Source: Providencia rustigianii DSM 4541
Lineage (GTDB): Bacteria; Pseudomonadota; Gammaproteobacteria; Enterobacterales; Enterobacteriaceae
DNA length: 64,000 nt
Reading direction: 5' to 3'
Assembly: GCF_000156395.1 (NCBI RefSeq)
Contig: NZ_GG703817.1
Location: forward strand, 257,409 to 321,408
Shown: piece by piece, positions 49,173 through 59,367 of the stretch
Position numbering within the stretch: position 1 is the stretch's first letter
How the letters are laid out: each line of letters begins with the position of its first letter
Notes under the pieces: model-generated
Told to the model about the DNA's origin: nothing
Databases searched by the model: none
The model's input: only the letters and a program-made list of their open reading frames with translations
Position numbers and translations under genes: made by a program

Positions 49173-49194
49173 AAGGGCGTACTTATACGCCCTT
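49173..49194. terminator. Bidirectional terminator between the SulP gene and yciC
   Basis: AAGGGCGTA (49173-49181) and TACGCCCTT (49186-49194) form a perfect 9-bp stem with a CTTA loop between convergent genes. Confidence 0.8.
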
Positions 49195-49218
49195 AAGAGA
49201 TAAATAAAAACTTAGTTT

Positions 49219-49971
49219 TTATTGTTTGCTGGTTAGCATATATAAACGGAAAAAGTAAATTAATGCAAAAGCCGCCACCATATTGTTAGCCAAAAATGAA
49301 ATTCCATTTAAGACGATATGGTTAATCTGCAAATTACTTAAGATCACGCTCACTAACATTTGTGTTGCCATCCAGATTAAAATCATCGGTACAGCCACTC
49401 GCCAATTTGCATAAGCTAGCTTCCAACTTTTCCCCATCGCGCCAAATGGATTTATTTTTTCGGTCATTAGAATGGCAGGGGCGAGAGAAAAGCCAATTGC
49501 CAATATAACTCCGGGTAAGACCATGAGGGTGATGCCTAATTGAATTAGGAGGGAACAGACGACTAAGAGCAGGAACATCGATGGAGCTTTACTTAGCGAG
49601 GAGACCAGCGCTTGAGTTCCCGTCATTGCCTCACCACGGGATAAACCAGCAATATAAGCGAGCACGCCACATATCAGGACTAAACTACCCAGTGTCACGG
49701 ATAAAATCAAACCAAAAGACACACGTAGAATACTGTTTTTCTCTTCCTCTGGTAAGTTCAGAACCCAGTTCTGCAACCCTGCATTGCCAGCTTCAAGGAG
49801 CTGACTTTGGGCTTCAACTAGGACACCAATCATTCGTTCATTGGGGATCAGTACCGCGTAAACAATAACGCTAACGACAGTGGCTAATAGCACGATGGTG
49901 AATAGGCCATTCAGCTGGTTTTTGAAAAAATTGACACTATCGCTGAAGAGTGAATTGGCCGAAATGGACAT
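49219..49971 (-). CDS. yciC: UPF0259 inner-membrane protein YciC
   Basis: A 250-residue protein (E. coli 247) with six hydrophobic segments. The start MSISANSLFSDSVNFFKNQL and the central LMTEKINPFGAMGKSWKLAYANWR are family-typical. Its function is unknown. It is divergent from ompW with a 409-base region between, as in E. coli. Confidence 0.93.
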   Translation of the reverse strand: MSISANSLFSDSVNFFKNQLNGLFTIVLLATVVSVIVYAVLIPNERMIGVLVEAQSQLLEAGNAGLQNWVLNLPEEEKNSILRVSFGLILSVTLGSLVLICGVLAYIAGLSRGEAMTGTQALVSSLSKAPSMFLLLVVCSLLIQLGITLMVLPGVILAIGFSLAPAILMTEKINPFGAMGKSWKLAYANWRVAVPMILIWMATQMLVSVILSNLQINHIVLNGISFLANNMVAAFALIYFFRLYMLTSKQ

Positions 49972-50220
49972 GTAACTGCTCCTATCTACAGACGGAATAA
50001 AAATTTGAGGGTGATTGTAACTGAGTATCTGGCTTAGAGGTAGAGAAAGATAAGAAAAGTCTGGGAGTTAATAGGCATGCGTGCATTGAATAACTAATCG
50101 GCGTAATTTTATGAATAAGATACACGCTTTAAAGATGTATTTTAAATATATATTTAAAATCGATATTAATTAACCTCAAATATAGAATCATTTTTTATTT
50201 TAATAGTTACTTATTAAAAA
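49972..50220. other. yciC-ompW intergenic region, distal part
   Basis: AT-rich DNA between yciC and the FNR box. Apart from the yciC promoter, which should lie here but which I cannot place, I see nothing definite. Confidence 0.4.
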
Positions 50221-50234
50221 TTGATTCAAATCAA
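50221..50234. promoter_or_regulatory. FNR box upstream of ompW
   Basis: TTGATTCAAATCAA is a perfect match to the FNR consensus TTGAT-N4-ATCAA. A -10-like AATAAT lies about 22 bases downstream (50256-50261), putting a start site near 50268, about 41 bases from the box centre, the class II activator spacing. ompW is known to be FNR-activated in E. coli. Confidence 0.8.
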
Positions 50235-50380
50235 AATAGAAAAAATCAGTAATGGAATAATAAACTCAGATTTATCGCACTGTATATAAATTAGCAAAAG
50301 ATGTGATCTTGATTTGAATATGGATTCTAATAATAGGCTATATTTTTGCTAAAATAATAAACATAGGAATGGGATTGACA

Positions 50381-51031
50381 ATGAAAAAACTCACTGCGCT
50401 TGTATTAGCGGCTGCAACTTTAGCTCCAGCTGCTTCTTTTGCTCATGAAGCTGGCGACTTTTTATTTCGTGCGGGTACCGCAACAGTAAGACCAAATGCT
50501 GGCGGCGACGATGTTAAAATTAATGGCCTTGGCAATTTAGGTCATTTCGATGCAAATAATAATACCCAATTAGGTTTAACTTTCGGTTATATGATTACCG
50601 ATAATATTGGTGTGGAATTATTAGCGGCAACTCCGTTTGAACACAAAGTCGGTACAGGTCCAACAGGTAATATTGCAAGTGTTAAGCATTTACCACCAAC
50701 CTTAATGGCACAGTATTATTTCGGTAGCAAAGAAGATAAATTGCGTCCTTATTTAGGTGCTGGTATTAACTATACCTTCTTCTTTGATGAAAAATTCAAT
50801 AATACAGGTAAAGCAGCTGGTCTTTCAGACTTAGATTTATCAAGCTCTTGGGGCTTTGCAGCTCAAGCAGGTATGGACTATATGCTTGATGAAAACTGGA
50901 TGTTAAACGCCTCTGTATGGTGGATGAATATTGAAACGGATGTTAAATTTAAAGCGGGTGGCGAGCAATATAAAGTTGATACTCGTTTAGACCCATTTGT
51001 CTTTATGCTTGGTGTGGGTTACCGCTTCTAA
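50381..51031 (+). CDS. ompW: Outer membrane protein W
   Basis: The start at 50381 is chosen because GGGA lies 6 bases upstream and the signal peptide MKKLTALVLAAATLAPAASFA then has the usual form; an ATG at 50369 would add four residues. The 216-residue product (E. coli 212) is a small eight-strand beta-barrel with EAGDFLFRAGTATVRP at the mature start, LGLTFGYMITDNIGVELLAATPF, and a C-terminal aromatic GVGYRF. OmpW is a channel for small hydrophobic molecules, linked to anaerobic adaptation. An FNR box is present upstream. Confidence 0.95.
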   Translation: MKKLTALVLAAATLAPAASFAHEAGDFLFRAGTATVRPNAGGDDVKINGLGNLGHFDANNNTQLGLTFGYMITDNIGVELLAATPFEHKVGTGPTGNIASVKHLPPTLMAQYYFGSKEDKLRPYLGAGINYTFFFDEKFNNTGKAAGLSDLDLSSSWGFAAQAGMDYMLDENWMLNASVWWMNIETDVKFKAGGEQYKVDTRLDPFVFMLGVGYRF

Positions 51032-51088
51032 TATTTAAAGGATATAAGCAAGTTAACGCTTGAACTAATGGATTAGAAAGCAGTAAGA

Positions 51089-51121
51089 AATCCGGGAATA
51101 AATATATTCTCGGATTTTTTT
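51089..51121 (+). terminator. ompW terminator
   Basis: AATCCGGGAATA (51089-51100) pairs with TATTCTCGGATT (51105-51116), a 12-bp stem with one G-T pair and a 4-base loop, followed by a T-run to 51121. Confidence 0.9.
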
Positions 51122-51332
51122 GTTTTTACAGATAAATAATTTTTAAACGATATTATAAATTCTGAATGTTAAAAATGACAAATAATAATTAACAAGTCAT
51201 AAACAAGTTTGGCGTTCGCCCTAAGGAAATATAACTAAATTAAAATTATTTAATTTGGAAAGTTCTCTATTTATTAGTTTTGTGATGTCAATTTTTGACA
51301 CATTTAATATATTGAACTAAAGAAAAAATAAA
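51122..51332. other. ompW-trpA convergent spacer
   Basis: About 200 AT-rich bases between two terminators of convergent genes, where no promoter is required. It nevertheless contains a small GGCG/CGCC hairpin near 51210-51220, the palindrome TGTCAATTTTTGACA (51286-51300), and TTGACA (51295-51300) spaced 17 bases from TAAAGA, a possible orphan promoter. No open frame of note. Confidence 0.4.
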
Positions 51333-51361
51333 AATAAAAAGCCATCAAATAGATGATGGCT
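51333..51361 (-). terminator. trp operon terminator
   Basis: AGCCATCA (51340-51347) and TGATGGCT (51354-51361) form an 8-bp stem with a 6-base loop; on the minus strand a T-rich tail follows. It is 23 bases beyond the trpA stop. Confidence 0.85.
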
Positions 51362-51383
51362 AAATTAAAATAAAGTTAGGAAA

Positions 51384-52190
51384 TTATTTCGCTGTGGCCG
51401 CTTTCATTTTAGAAACAAACTCCGTTAATTTATCGAGCATCACATTGGGTTGGTTTAGATTATTTTCAATAATTTTAACCACAGCAGAACCGGAAATTGC
51501 ACCCGCAGCACCATTACGAATAGCTTCTGCAACTTGTGCGGGTTCTGAAATACCAAAACCTTGTAGAGCAGGGGCTGCACCATATTGTGTGAGCTTATTC
51601 ACTAAATGAGTTAATGGCATTTGTGCTCGTTGCTCTGTGCCTGTCACTCCAGCGCGTGAAAGTAAATATGTATACCCCTGACTGTACTTGCCGATGTCTT
51701 GCAGTAATTCTTCATCTCCATTTGGTGGGCAGATAAAGATTGGAGCAATACCATGGGAGGCTGCGGACTCACGAAATGGCTTAGATTCGCGCATTGGAAC
51801 ATCGGCAACTAAAACCGAATCAACACCAGCTTGTTGGCAACGTTGATAAAAATTATCGATACCATTAGAAAACACTAAATTTGCATACACTAATAAGCCG
51901 ATTGGCATCTCTGGATGCTTAGCGCGAATTCGCTTTAACAGTTCAAAACAGAGAGTCGGCGTAATTTCGCTTTTAAAAGCTCTTAGGTTTGCATTTTGAA
52001 TGGTAGGACCATCCGCTAAAGGATCAGAAAAAGGGATACCAATTTCAAGAGCATCAGCACCACCTGCAATTAAGGCATCCACAATCTTTAATGATTGCTC
52101 AGCATCGGGATCACCCAACGTCACAAAAGGGACGAATGCGCCTTGGTTTTTATTCTCTAGGCGTTGAAAAAGTTGAGTATAACGTTCCAT
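51384..52190 (-). CDS. trpA: Tryptophan synthase alpha subunit
   Basis: A 268-residue TIM barrel (E. coli 268). The catalytic Glu and Asp lie in [24 protein letters not shown]. TrpA cleaves indole-3-glycerol phosphate to indole, which tunnels to TrpB. Its start overlaps the trpB stop by one base (TAATG), giving translational coupling. It is the last gene of the trp operon. Confidence 0.98.
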   Translation of the reverse strand: MERYTQLFQRLENKNQGAFVPFVTLGDPDAEQSLKIVDALIAGGADALEIGIPFSDPLADGPTIQNANLRAFKSEITPTLCFELLKRIRAKHPEMPIGLLVYANLVFSNGIDNFYQRCQQAGVDSVLVADVPMRESKPFRESAASHGIAPIFICPPNGDEELLQDIGKYSQGYTYLLSRAGVTGTEQRAQMPLTHLVNKLTQYGAAPALQGFGISEPAQVAEAIRNGAAGAISGSAVVKIIENNLNQPNVMLDKLTEFVSKMKAATAK

Positions 52191-53380
52191 TAGATTTCCC
52201 CTTTGCTAGCCAAAATATCATGCACAGTAAAAATGTCTTTATCGCCACGTCCGGATAGGTTGACGATCAACAATTGTTCTTTATTTGGTTCTTGCTCTGC
52301 CATTTTTAATGCGTAAGCGAGGGCATGGGAAGACTCTAATGCGGGAATAATACCTTCTTTACGGGAAAGTAGCTTAAATGCATTTAGGGCTTCATCATCA
52401 GTAATTGAAACGTATTCAGCGCGCCCAATACTGTTTAAATGTGCATGCTGTGGGCCAACTGAGGGAAAATCTAGCCCAGCAGAAATAGAGTAAGATTCCT
52501 CAATTTGTCCTTCAGACGTTTGCATCATGGGTGATTTCATTCCGAAATAGATCCCGACTCGTCCATGTTTTAGAGGCGCTCCATGTTGTCCGGACTCGAT
52601 ACCTAATCCTGCGGGCTCAACACCAATCAGACCGACATTCTCTTCAGGTATAAAAGATGCAAATAAACCGATAGCATTAGATCCGCCGCCAATACAGGCG
52701 ATCACGGCATCAGGTAAGCGACCCTCTCTGTCTAAGATTTGTTGCTTAGCTTCATCACCAATCATCCGCTGAAATTCGCGTACAATGGTTGGATAAGGAT
52801 GGGGGCCCGCGGCGGTACCCAGTAAATAGTGGGCTTTATCATAGCTACCAGACCAGTCTCTTAATGCTTCATTACAGGCATCTTTTAATGTGGCTGAGCC
52901 GCTATGAACAGGGATCACTTCAGCCCCCATGAGTTTCATGCGAAACACATTAGGAGACTGACGCTCAACATCTTTTGCTCCCATATAGATACGGCATTTC
53001 ATATTCAATAAAGCACAAGCTAGAGCTGTTGCTACACCGTGTTGGCCTGCACCTGTTTCGGCAATAATTTCACTTTTACCCATGCGTTTTGCCAATAAAG
53101 CTTGCCCTAAAACCTGATTAGTTTTATGAGCACCGCCATGGAGTAAATCCTCGCGTTTTAGGTACAGTTTAGTTTTTGTACCGGCGGTGAGATTACGGCA
53201 CAACGTTAATGCGGTTGGACGACCCGCATAGTTTTTCAGTAAGTCATGAAATTCAGTTAAAAAGTCTGGGTCACTTTGCGCTTCAATAAAGGCATCTTCA
53301 AGTTGGTTGAGTGCTGGGATTAAAATCTCTGGGACGTATTGTCCACCAAACTCACCGAAATAGGGGTCTAATTTGCTCAT
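52190..53380 (-). CDS. trpB: Tryptophan synthase beta subunit
   Basis: A 396-residue PLP enzyme (E. coli 397). The PLP-binding lysine is Lys86 in HGGAHKTNQ; the phosphate-binding loop is [10 protein letters not shown]. TrpB joins indole and serine to make tryptophan, in a complex with TrpA. It begins 47 bases after trpC. Confidence 0.98.
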   Translation of the reverse strand: MSKLDPYFGEFGGQYVPEILIPALNQLEDAFIEAQSDPDFLTEFHDLLKNYAGRPTALTLCRNLTAGTKTKLYLKREDLLHGGAHKTNQVLGQALLAKRMGKSEIIAETGAGQHGVATALACALLNMKCRIYMGAKDVERQSPNVFRMKLMGAEVIPVHSGSATLKDACNEALRDWSGSYDKAHYLLGTAAGPHPYPTIVREFQRMIGDEAKQQILDREGRLPDAVIACIGGGSNAIGLFASFIPEENVGLIGVEPAGLGIESGQHGAPLKHGRVGIYFGMKSPMMQTSEGQIEESYSISAGLDFPSVGPQHAHLNSIGRAEYVSITDDEALNAFKLLSRKEGIIPALESSHALAYALKMAEQEPNKEQLLIVNLSGRGDKDIFTVHDILASKGEI

Positions 53381-53427
53381 TGTCTGTTATCCATTTTATA
53401 CGTTATTCATTGTTCGTTGGTTGACTA

Positions 53428-54804
53428 TTAACTTACCGAACGAGCGCTTTTTAGCGAAGTAAAAACTTGATTAATTTTTTGCTCAGATTTAATGCCAGGT
53501 TCGACTTCAACACCGGAATTAAAATCTAATCCGTTGCAGACCAGCTGTGCAGCATGCTGGCAGTTTTCAGGTGTTAGCCCGCCTGCAATCATTAATTTAT
53601 GTTGGCTATGTTTAGGGATTGATGACCAATCAAATGTCTCTCCTGTTCCACCAGCACCGTTATCCAGCAGTAAAATATCAATCAATGGGGTGTCGTACTC
53701 CGCCAGTTGAGCTTGGGACATATTCACAGCTTTCCAGATTTGGCAGTGCGTAGGTAACAGCTGACGTAATTGCTCAATATAGGGATTATCTTCATTGCCA
53801 TGGAGTTGTACTGCGTGCAGAGCGAGTTGTTGTGCAATGTGCGCGACAAAATCGACGGATTGATTACGAAAAACGCCGACATAGTGAAGTGGTGCAGAAT
53901 GAATAATCTGCTTCGCTTGTGACAGCGTCACTTTTCGTGGTGACTGTTCTGCAAAAATAAGCCCGCCAAACATCGCTCCAGCATCGAAAGCTGATTTAGC
54001 GTCTTGCTCTCGGGTTAAACCACACACTTTATGCTCGCCCACCAATAAATTACGTAATGCTTGCTGCAAGTCTGTTTGCTCCATGAGTGCGCTGCCAATC
54101 AGAAAACCATTGGCGACATCTTTGAGAGCTTGAATATGCTGGTGCTGATGAATTCCAGATTCACTGATAACAATAGTTTCAGCGGACAGCTGCGGTGCTA
54201 ATTGACGAGTACGATTGAGATCAATAGACAGGTCTCGTAAGTCGCGATTATTAATTCCTACCACTTTGGATTTCAGCGTAATCGCGCGTTGCAACTCATC
54301 CTCATTACTCACTTCGGTTAATACGCCCATATTGAGTTGATGAGCAACGTCCGCCAGTAAAATGTATTGTTCATCGCTTAATACTGAGAGCATCAGTAAA
54401 ATCGCATCCGCTTGGTAATAGCGAGCAAGATAAATTTGATAAGGGTCAACAATAAAATCTTTGCACAGTACGGGTTGAGCCACGGTGTTACTGACAATCG
54501 TCAGATACTCCATATTTCCTTGGAAATATTTTTCATCGGTTAATACTGAAATAGCAGATGCATAGGGAGCATAAATACTGGCAATTTCAGCGGGATCAAA
54601 ATTTTCTCGAATTAAACCTTTTGATGGAGAGGCTTTTTTACACTCCAGAATAAAAACAGGACGTTTGGCCTGTAACGCAGTGTAAAAACTGCGTTGACTC
54701 GGTTGTATTTGGGACTGAAAACTGCTTAATGGTTGGCGCGCTTTGCGTTCCACCAAATACACCATTTTATCGTCAACAATCTTTTGTAATACAGTGCCTT
54801 TCAT
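53428..54804 (-). CDS. trpC: Bifunctional indole-3-glycerol-phosphate synthase / PRA isomerase
   Basis: A 458-residue fusion (E. coli TrpCF 453). The N-terminal barrel (to about 255) is indole-3-glycerol-phosphate synthase with FILECKKASPSKGLIREN, VLCKDFIVDPYQIYLAR and VGINNRDLRDL; the C-terminal barrel is phosphoribosylanthranilate isomerase with KVCGLTREQDA, VQLHGNED and LLDNGAGGTGETFDWS. It performs two consecutive steps of the pathway. It starts one base after the trpD stop. Confidence 0.97.
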   Translation of the reverse strand: MKGTVLQKIVDDKMVYLVERKARQPLSSFQSQIQPSQRSFYTALQAKRPVFILECKKASPSKGLIRENFDPAEIASIYAPYASAISVLTDEKYFQGNMEYLTIVSNTVAQPVLCKDFIVDPYQIYLARYYQADAILLMLSVLSDEQYILLADVAHQLNMGVLTEVSNEDELQRAITLKSKVVGINNRDLRDLSIDLNRTRQLAPQLSAETIVISESGIHQHQHIQALKDVANGFLIGSALMEQTDLQQALRNLLVGEHKVCGLTREQDAKSAFDAGAMFGGLIFAEQSPRKVTLSQAKQIIHSAPLHYVGVFRNQSVDFVAHIAQQLALHAVQLHGNEDNPYIEQLRQLLPTHCQIWKAVNMSQAQLAEYDTPLIDILLLDNGAGGTGETFDWSSIPKHSQHKLMIAGGLTPENCQHAAQLVCNGLDFNSGVEVEPGIKSEQKINQVFTSLKSARSVS

Positions 54805-54805
54805 C

Positions 54806-55807
54806 TTAATGCTCCCTTGCAGCTAGTGCTGTCACACGGCTAAATGCCTTTCCACTACGAATAATATTAAGTGCGTGTTCGCTGTTTTCTTTTAAATCTT
54901 CATAACCATTAATGCGCAATAACATAGCAACATTGGCAGCAACGGCAGCTTCATGAGCGGCTTGACCGTGACCTTGTAATAATTGAGTGAGTAAGATGCG
55001 GTTTTCGTCCGGCGTACCGCCTTCTAAATCTTTCAATTGATACGGTGCTAACCCAAAATCCTCAGCGGTGAGGATATATTGGTGTACCTCACCATTTTTT
55101 AGCTCAGCAACGTGGGTGGGTGCATGTAATGAAACTTCATCCATCCCTCCACTGTGTACCACAGCTGCACGTGTAAACCCAAGCATTTGCATTGTTTTTG
55201 CTACAGGTTCTACAAGAGAATCTTGGTAAACACCGACCAATGATAAAGGTGGTCGAGCAGGGTTAATCAATGGACCCAGAACATTAAATAGCGTTCGCGT
55301 TTTTAATTGAGTTCGTACCGGCGCGGCATGACGAAAACCACTGTGGTATTGCGGTGCGAATAAGAAACAAATACCTAATTCATCCAGTGCATCGCGAGCA
55401 CTCTGTGCACTTAAATCTAACGCGATCCCAAATGCAGCTAATAGATCCGATGAACCTGAGCGGCTGGAGACGCTGCGATTACCGTGTTTTGCTACTTTAA
55501 TTCCACACTCTGCGGCAACAAATGCGCTCGCTGTTGAGATGTTGATGCTGTTTGCACCATCGCCACCGGTACCAACGATATCGCTGAATAGGTAATCAGG
55601 ACGAGGAAACGGCTGCGCATTTTCTAAGCAGGCTAATGCAGCACCTGCAATTTCTTGTGGTTGTTCACCACGCATTTTCATGCTGATTAATACGGCGGCC
55701 AATTGGGCCTCAGTCAGTTCACCCTGAATAATGGCGTTAAATAAATACTGGCTCTCTTGCTGTGTTAATGCTTGAGCTTTAAATAATTTGTCATAAATAT
55801 TTTGCAT
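54806..55807 (-). CDS. trpD: Anthranilate phosphoribosyltransferase (unfused)
   Basis: The start at 55807 gives [20 protein letters not shown] and 333 residues, the size of a stand-alone TrpD; the frame is open further upstream into trpG but there it reads another gene's DNA. Motifs are [20 protein letters not shown] (PRPP binding), [19 protein letters not shown] and [12 protein letters not shown]. It transfers phosphoribose to anthranilate. Here trpG and trpD are separate genes with a 20-base gap, unlike the E. coli TrpGD fusion; split genes are known in Serratia and related genera. Confidence 0.96.
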   Translation of the reverse strand: MQNIYDKLFKAQALTQQESQYLFNAIIQGELTEAQLAAVLISMKMRGEQPQEIAGAALACLENAQPFPRPDYLFSDIVGTGGDGANSINISTASAFVAAECGIKVAKHGNRSVSSRSGSSDLLAAFGIALDLSAQSARDALDELGICFLFAPQYHSGFRHAAPVRTQLKTRTLFNVLGPLINPARPPLSLVGVYQDSLVEPVAKTMQMLGFTRAAVVHSGGMDEVSLHAPTHVAELKNGEVHQYILTAEDFGLAPYQLKDLEGGTPDENRILLTQLLQGHGQAAHEAAVAANVAMLLRINGYEDLKENSEHALNIIRSGKAFSRVTALAAREH

Positions 55808-55827
55808 GATTGGCTCTCTCTGTCCCA

Positions 55828-56436
55828 TTAGTGCGAATGTGATGTTGTTTTCTTGGGGGTAGAAAGAGCCCACGCCACCGTATTTTCTAACAACTGCTTT
55901 CCTTGTGTGGTTAAGATAGATTCCGGATGAAATTGGAACCCGCACACTCGCTGTTCATCATTACGTACTGCCATAACCATGCCATTGGATTGTGCACAGA
56001 TGGTTAATGCCTCTGGGATCTGACTTCCGACTAAGGAGTGATAACGTGCCACTGAAATTGGATTTTCTAATCCTGCAAACATAGCTTGTTCATCATGAGT
56101 TGCCATAGAAGCTTTGCCATGTAAGATTTCTCCTGCGGGAGAGACCAATCCGCCATAAGCTTCCACTATCGCTTGATGCCCTAAGCAAATCCCAATAACT
56201 GGGATAGTGCCTTTTACTTTATGTAAGACTTCCGGCATACAGCCTGCTTCACTTGGTTTTCCCGGACCTGGCGATAGCACAAGAATGGGATTTTCCAATG
56301 TCTTCAGTACCGTTAAAATATGCTCAGCACAAACGGTGTTACGGTAAATAACCACTTGATGACCGCTAGCACGTAATTGATCTACAAGGTTATAAGTAAA
56401 GGAGTCAACGTTATCGAGCAGTAAGATATTTGCCAT
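55828..56436 (-). CDS. trpG: Anthranilate synthase glutamine amidotransferase subunit (unfused)
   Basis: A 202-residue class I glutamine amidotransferase. The catalytic triad is Cys84 ([10 protein letters not shown]), His170 and Glu172 (FQFHPESIL). It supplies ammonia from glutamine to TrpE. Its start overlaps the trpE stop by one base (TAATG), which couples translation of the two subunits. It ends at 55828 with a short Ser/His tail and is not joined to trpD. Confidence 0.96.
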   Translation of the reverse strand: MANILLLDNVDSFTYNLVDQLRASGHQVVIYRNTVCAEHILTVLKTLENPILVLSPGPGKPSEAGCMPEVLHKVKGTIPVIGICLGHQAIVEAYGGLVSPAGEILHGKASMATHDEQAMFAGLENPISVARYHSLVGSQIPEALTICAQSNGMVMAVRNDEQRVCGFQFHPESILTTQGKQLLENTVAWALSTPKKTTSHSH

Positions 56437-58010
56437 TAGAATAACTCCTCAACTTGATGGGCTTGGGCAATAGCTCTGATCACCGCACGTGCTTTATTTC
56501 GGGTTTCATCCGCTTCTGCTTGTGGGGAAGAATCCAGCACGACACCACCGCCTGCTTGTACAGTCGCCACACCATTTTCGACATAAGCTGAGCGGATCAC
56601 GATGCAGGTATCAAAATCACCTTTACCATTAAAGTAGCCCACTGCACCGCCGTAGGAGCCACGACGCTCTTGCTCACACAGTGCAATTAATTGCATCGCT
56701 TTTACCTTTGGTGCACCAGTGAGTGTGCCCATATTCATACAGGCTTGATAAGCATGAAAAACATCTAAATCGTGACGTAATGTGCCAACAACATGGGAAA
56801 CTAAATGCATGACAAAAGAGTAGCGATCAACTTTGGTCAAATTGTCGACATAGCGGCTACCAGCTTCACAAATTCGAGCTAAATCATTACGGGCTAAGTC
56901 CACCAACATAATGTGTTCAGCCAACTCTTTTTCATCGGTGCGCATTGCCAACTCGATACGGCTATCTAAATCTAAATCAATTTCGCCCAGAGCATTACGA
57001 CCGCGAGGACGAGTACCCGCAATAGGGTAAATTTCAACAAGACGCGTTTGGGTGTTATATTTTAGTGCGCTTTCAGGAGAGGCGCCGAACAGAGTGAAAT
57101 CGTTGTCTTGCATATAAAACATATATGGGCTAGGGTTTTGCGCCTTGAGTTTTTGGTAAGCGATTAGGGGCTCTGCACAAGGCATACTGAATTTACGTGA
57201 TGGTACAACTTGGAAAATATCACCGCGATAAATGGCTTCTTTGAGTGTATTCACTACAGTGCGGTACTCATCATCTTCTTTATTGGTGGTGACAGAAAAA
57301 GTTGATTTTTCACCTAATGGTAAAGCGGGTAAAAAAGGGCGGCACAAAGCAATAATCTGGCTGTGACGCTGGTGGATGTTTTCGATAGTTGCCGGGTCAT
57401 GGGTGAACATTAGCGTTTTTAGGCGGGCGGCTTGGTTCTGATGGTCGATCACTAAATAGTGTTCGGCGACAAAAAAACAAAAATCTGGACATTGATTTGT
57501 CGCTTTAACCTCCGGCAATGCTTCAAAGTTAGCAACCAGGTCATAAGCAAATAAACCGCCCATAAATAGCATTTCAGGTTTGGTCAAATAAGCTTGCGCT
57601 AAAGCAGGTAATGCCCGTAAGACATCAAGGCATGATGCGCTTTTCAGACGATTATCTTCATCAAGTTGATTATCTGGTGAGGAAAATGAGACCGTCAAGT
57701 GGTCAGCACAGATTTCAGCGCTTGCCATGTGATCAGCTAATTGATCTTGGATTAATGGCAGCAATGCTTGGCCATTTTCAGTTAAGGCTTCAATTTCTAC
57801 GCGTTGACCAAACGCACGGATACGTAGGGCGCTATCAACAATCAGCAAGCTTTGAAGATTCGCTTTATTTGTCACTTCTGCTGATTCTAATAACATAGAG
57901 GCAGGCTTATTCTGGCATAAGTGATTAAATAGCAACGTTGGATCCGGTTGATAGTTTATTGGGCTATCCAGATGATTAAAATGTGCTAATGTTGTGTTTT
58001 GTTTATTCAT
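56436..58010 (-). CDS. trpE: Anthranilate synthase component I
   Basis: A 524-residue chorismate-using enzyme (E. coli 520). Catalytic-domain motifs include [52 protein letters not shown] and [18 protein letters not shown]. An N-terminal stretch [16 protein letters not shown] contains the feedback site (LLES) where tryptophan binds. It makes anthranilate with TrpG. It is the first structural gene after the leader peptide. Confidence 0.98.
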   Translation of the reverse strand: MNKQNTTLAHFNHLDSPINYQPDPTLLFNHLCQNKPASMLLESAEVTNKANLQSLLIVDSALRIRAFGQRVEIEALTENGQALLPLIQDQLADHMASAEICADHLTVSFSSPDNQLDEDNRLKSASCLDVLRALPALAQAYLTKPEMLFMGGLFAYDLVANFEALPEVKATNQCPDFCFFVAEHYLVIDHQNQAARLKTLMFTHDPATIENIHQRHSQIIALCRPFLPALPLGEKSTFSVTTNKEDDEYRTVVNTLKEAIYRGDIFQVVPSRKFSMPCAEPLIAYQKLKAQNPSPYMFYMQDNDFTLFGASPESALKYNTQTRLVEIYPIAGTRPRGRNALGEIDLDLDSRIELAMRTDEKELAEHIMLVDLARNDLARICEAGSRYVDNLTKVDRYSFVMHLVSHVVGTLRHDLDVFHAYQACMNMGTLTGAPKVKAMQLIALCEQERRGSYGGAVGYFNGKGDFDTCIVIRSAYVENGVATVQAGGGVVLDSSPQAEADETRNKARAVIRAIAQAHQVEELF

Positions 58011-58036
58011 TTTCTTGCCTTAAGCTAATTTTAGAC

Positions 58037-58066
58037 ATAAAAAAACCCGTCAGTTGAGGACGGGTT
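58037..58066 (-). terminator. trp attenuator terminator
   Basis: AACCCGTC (58044-58051) and GACGGGTT (58059-58066) form an 8-bp stem with a 7-base loop; on the minus strand the second arm runs into a run of seven or more T's. It lies between trpL and trpE, 22 bases past the trpL stop, the position of a trp attenuator (segments 3:4). Confidence 0.92.
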
Positions 58067-58087
58067 AGGCACTGAGGCATTAATAAT

Positions 58088-58159
58088 CTATGCGTGTGCG
58101 GCTTCCGCCCAATTTGGGAAGTCGCGCCACCAACGATTTGATAAATTTAATACGCTCAT
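58088..58159 (-). CDS. trpL: trp operon leader peptide
   Basis: A 23-residue leader encoded on the minus strand from ATG (58157-58159) to TAG (58088-58090). It starts MSVLNLSNRWWRDFPNW, with two adjacent tryptophan codons and a third three residues further on. When charged tRNA-Trp is scarce the ribosome stalls at the tandem Trp codons and the antiterminator forms in place of the terminator at 58037-58066. GTGAGG lies 7 bases upstream of the ATG as a ribosome binding site. Confidence 0.95.
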   Translation of the reverse strand: MSVLNLSNRWWRDFPNWAEAAHA

Positions 58160-58209
58160 AGAATGCCTCACTGGATAACTAAATTGATTTTAATCTTAAC
58201 TAATCTTGC

Positions 58210-58243
58210 GTACTAGTAAACTGGATCGCGATGATTGTGTCAA
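58210..58243 (-). promoter_or_regulatory. trp promoter and TrpR operator
   Basis: On the minus strand TTGACA (58238-58243) and TTTACT (58215-58220) are 17 bases apart. Overlapping the -10, the plus-strand text GTACTAGTAAACTGG (58210-58224) matches one half of the TrpR operator exactly (GTACTAGT) and the other half partly. The AGTACGCAAG downstream is the same as in the E. coli trp promoter. Confidence 0.9.
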
Positions 58244-58300
58244 CCGCTATTTGTATTTATTTTAAATTTTCGTTAATTCGAAAATGGAGACGATAAAATT

Positions 58301-59173
58301 ATGTCGCAAGAGTCGACGTCAATACTGACTCGCTATGACTTACATAGCCATACGAACGCTTCAGATGGAGATCTAACCCCCGCTGAGCTGGTCGAGCGTG
58401 CGATACAAATGGGAGTCAACATTTTATCCATTACTGACCACGATACTTGCGACGGCTTAATTGAGGCAAGAAATTATGTCGCAGAAACTCAACGCCCGTT
58501 GACGTTGGTCAATGGTGTAGAGCTTTCCACATTGTGGGAAAATATTGAAATTCATATTGTAGGTTTAAATTTTTCACCTTCGCATACGGCGATGGCGTCT
58601 TTACTAAATGCTCAATCTCAACGCCGATTAGAGCGTGGAGTTGAAATGGGGCGTCGATTACAAAAAGCAGGTATTGAAGATGCATGGGAAAATGCCCAAG
58701 CACTTTCTGGTGGAGGGCAGGTAACACGCGCCCATTTTGCACAATATATTGTTAAAATTGGCAAAGAAAAAACCATTAATAATGTATTTAAACGCTACCT
58801 TTCCAAAGGAAAAACCGGATATGTACCTGCGCAGTGGTGCAGTATTCAAGACTCTATAGACGCTATTCATGCTGCGGGCGGGGTCGCTGTGCTCGCACAT
58901 CCATCAAAATATCAGCTGTCTAATAAGTGGCTTAAACGGTTAATTGCACATTTTAAAGAGTGTGGCGGGGATGCCATGGAGGTATCTCATTGCCAACAGC
59001 CAGCGAATGAAAAACGGTTTTTAGGTGAGTTAGCCTTGTCTGCGGAGTTAAAAACATCTGTTGGTTCAGATTTCCATCGACCTTGTTCTTGGATTGAGAT
59101 TGGGCGTAATTTATGGTTACCCGATGATGAACAAGCCGTTTGGACACTTTGGGATCAGATAAAAACCGCATAA
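58301..59173 (+). CDS. rnm: RNase AM (PHP-domain 5'-3' exoribonuclease)
   Basis: A 290-residue PHP-domain protein (E. coli Rnm, formerly YciV/TrpH, 293). Metal-binding motifs are YDLHSHTNASDGDLTP, ITDHDTCDG, LAHPSKYQL and VGSDFHRP. The E. coli enzyme hydrolyses short RNAs 5' to 3' and trims 5' ends of rRNAs. The gene is divergent from trpL, as in E. coli. Confidence 0.95.
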   Translation: MSQESTSILTRYDLHSHTNASDGDLTPAELVERAIQMGVNILSITDHDTCDGLIEARNYVAETQRPLTLVNGVELSTLWENIEIHIVGLNFSPSHTAMASLLNAQSQRRLERGVEMGRRLQKAGIEDAWENAQALSGGGQVTRAHFAQYIVKIGKEKTINNVFKRYLSKGKTGYVPAQWCSIQDSIDAIHAAGGVAVLAHPSKYQLSNKWLKRLIAHFKECGGDAMEVSHCQQPANEKRFLGELALSAELKTSVGSDFHRPCSWIEIGRNLWLPDDEQAVWTLWDQIKTA

Positions 59174-59367
59174 TCATCTGAATATCGCCTAATTTATTGA
59201 TGGAACATAGATTGGGTGTAAAATAGTTCACATAAAAATTGTTTCGTTTAACCACTGCCATGATGGCAAATTGAATGTGCTGTGGTTGTATTATTTAGCA
59301 AGTAGATAGTGCCATTTTTAGGTCATTTACCGGATGATGCTGTCGATATTAAAGATCAGAGGTCACT

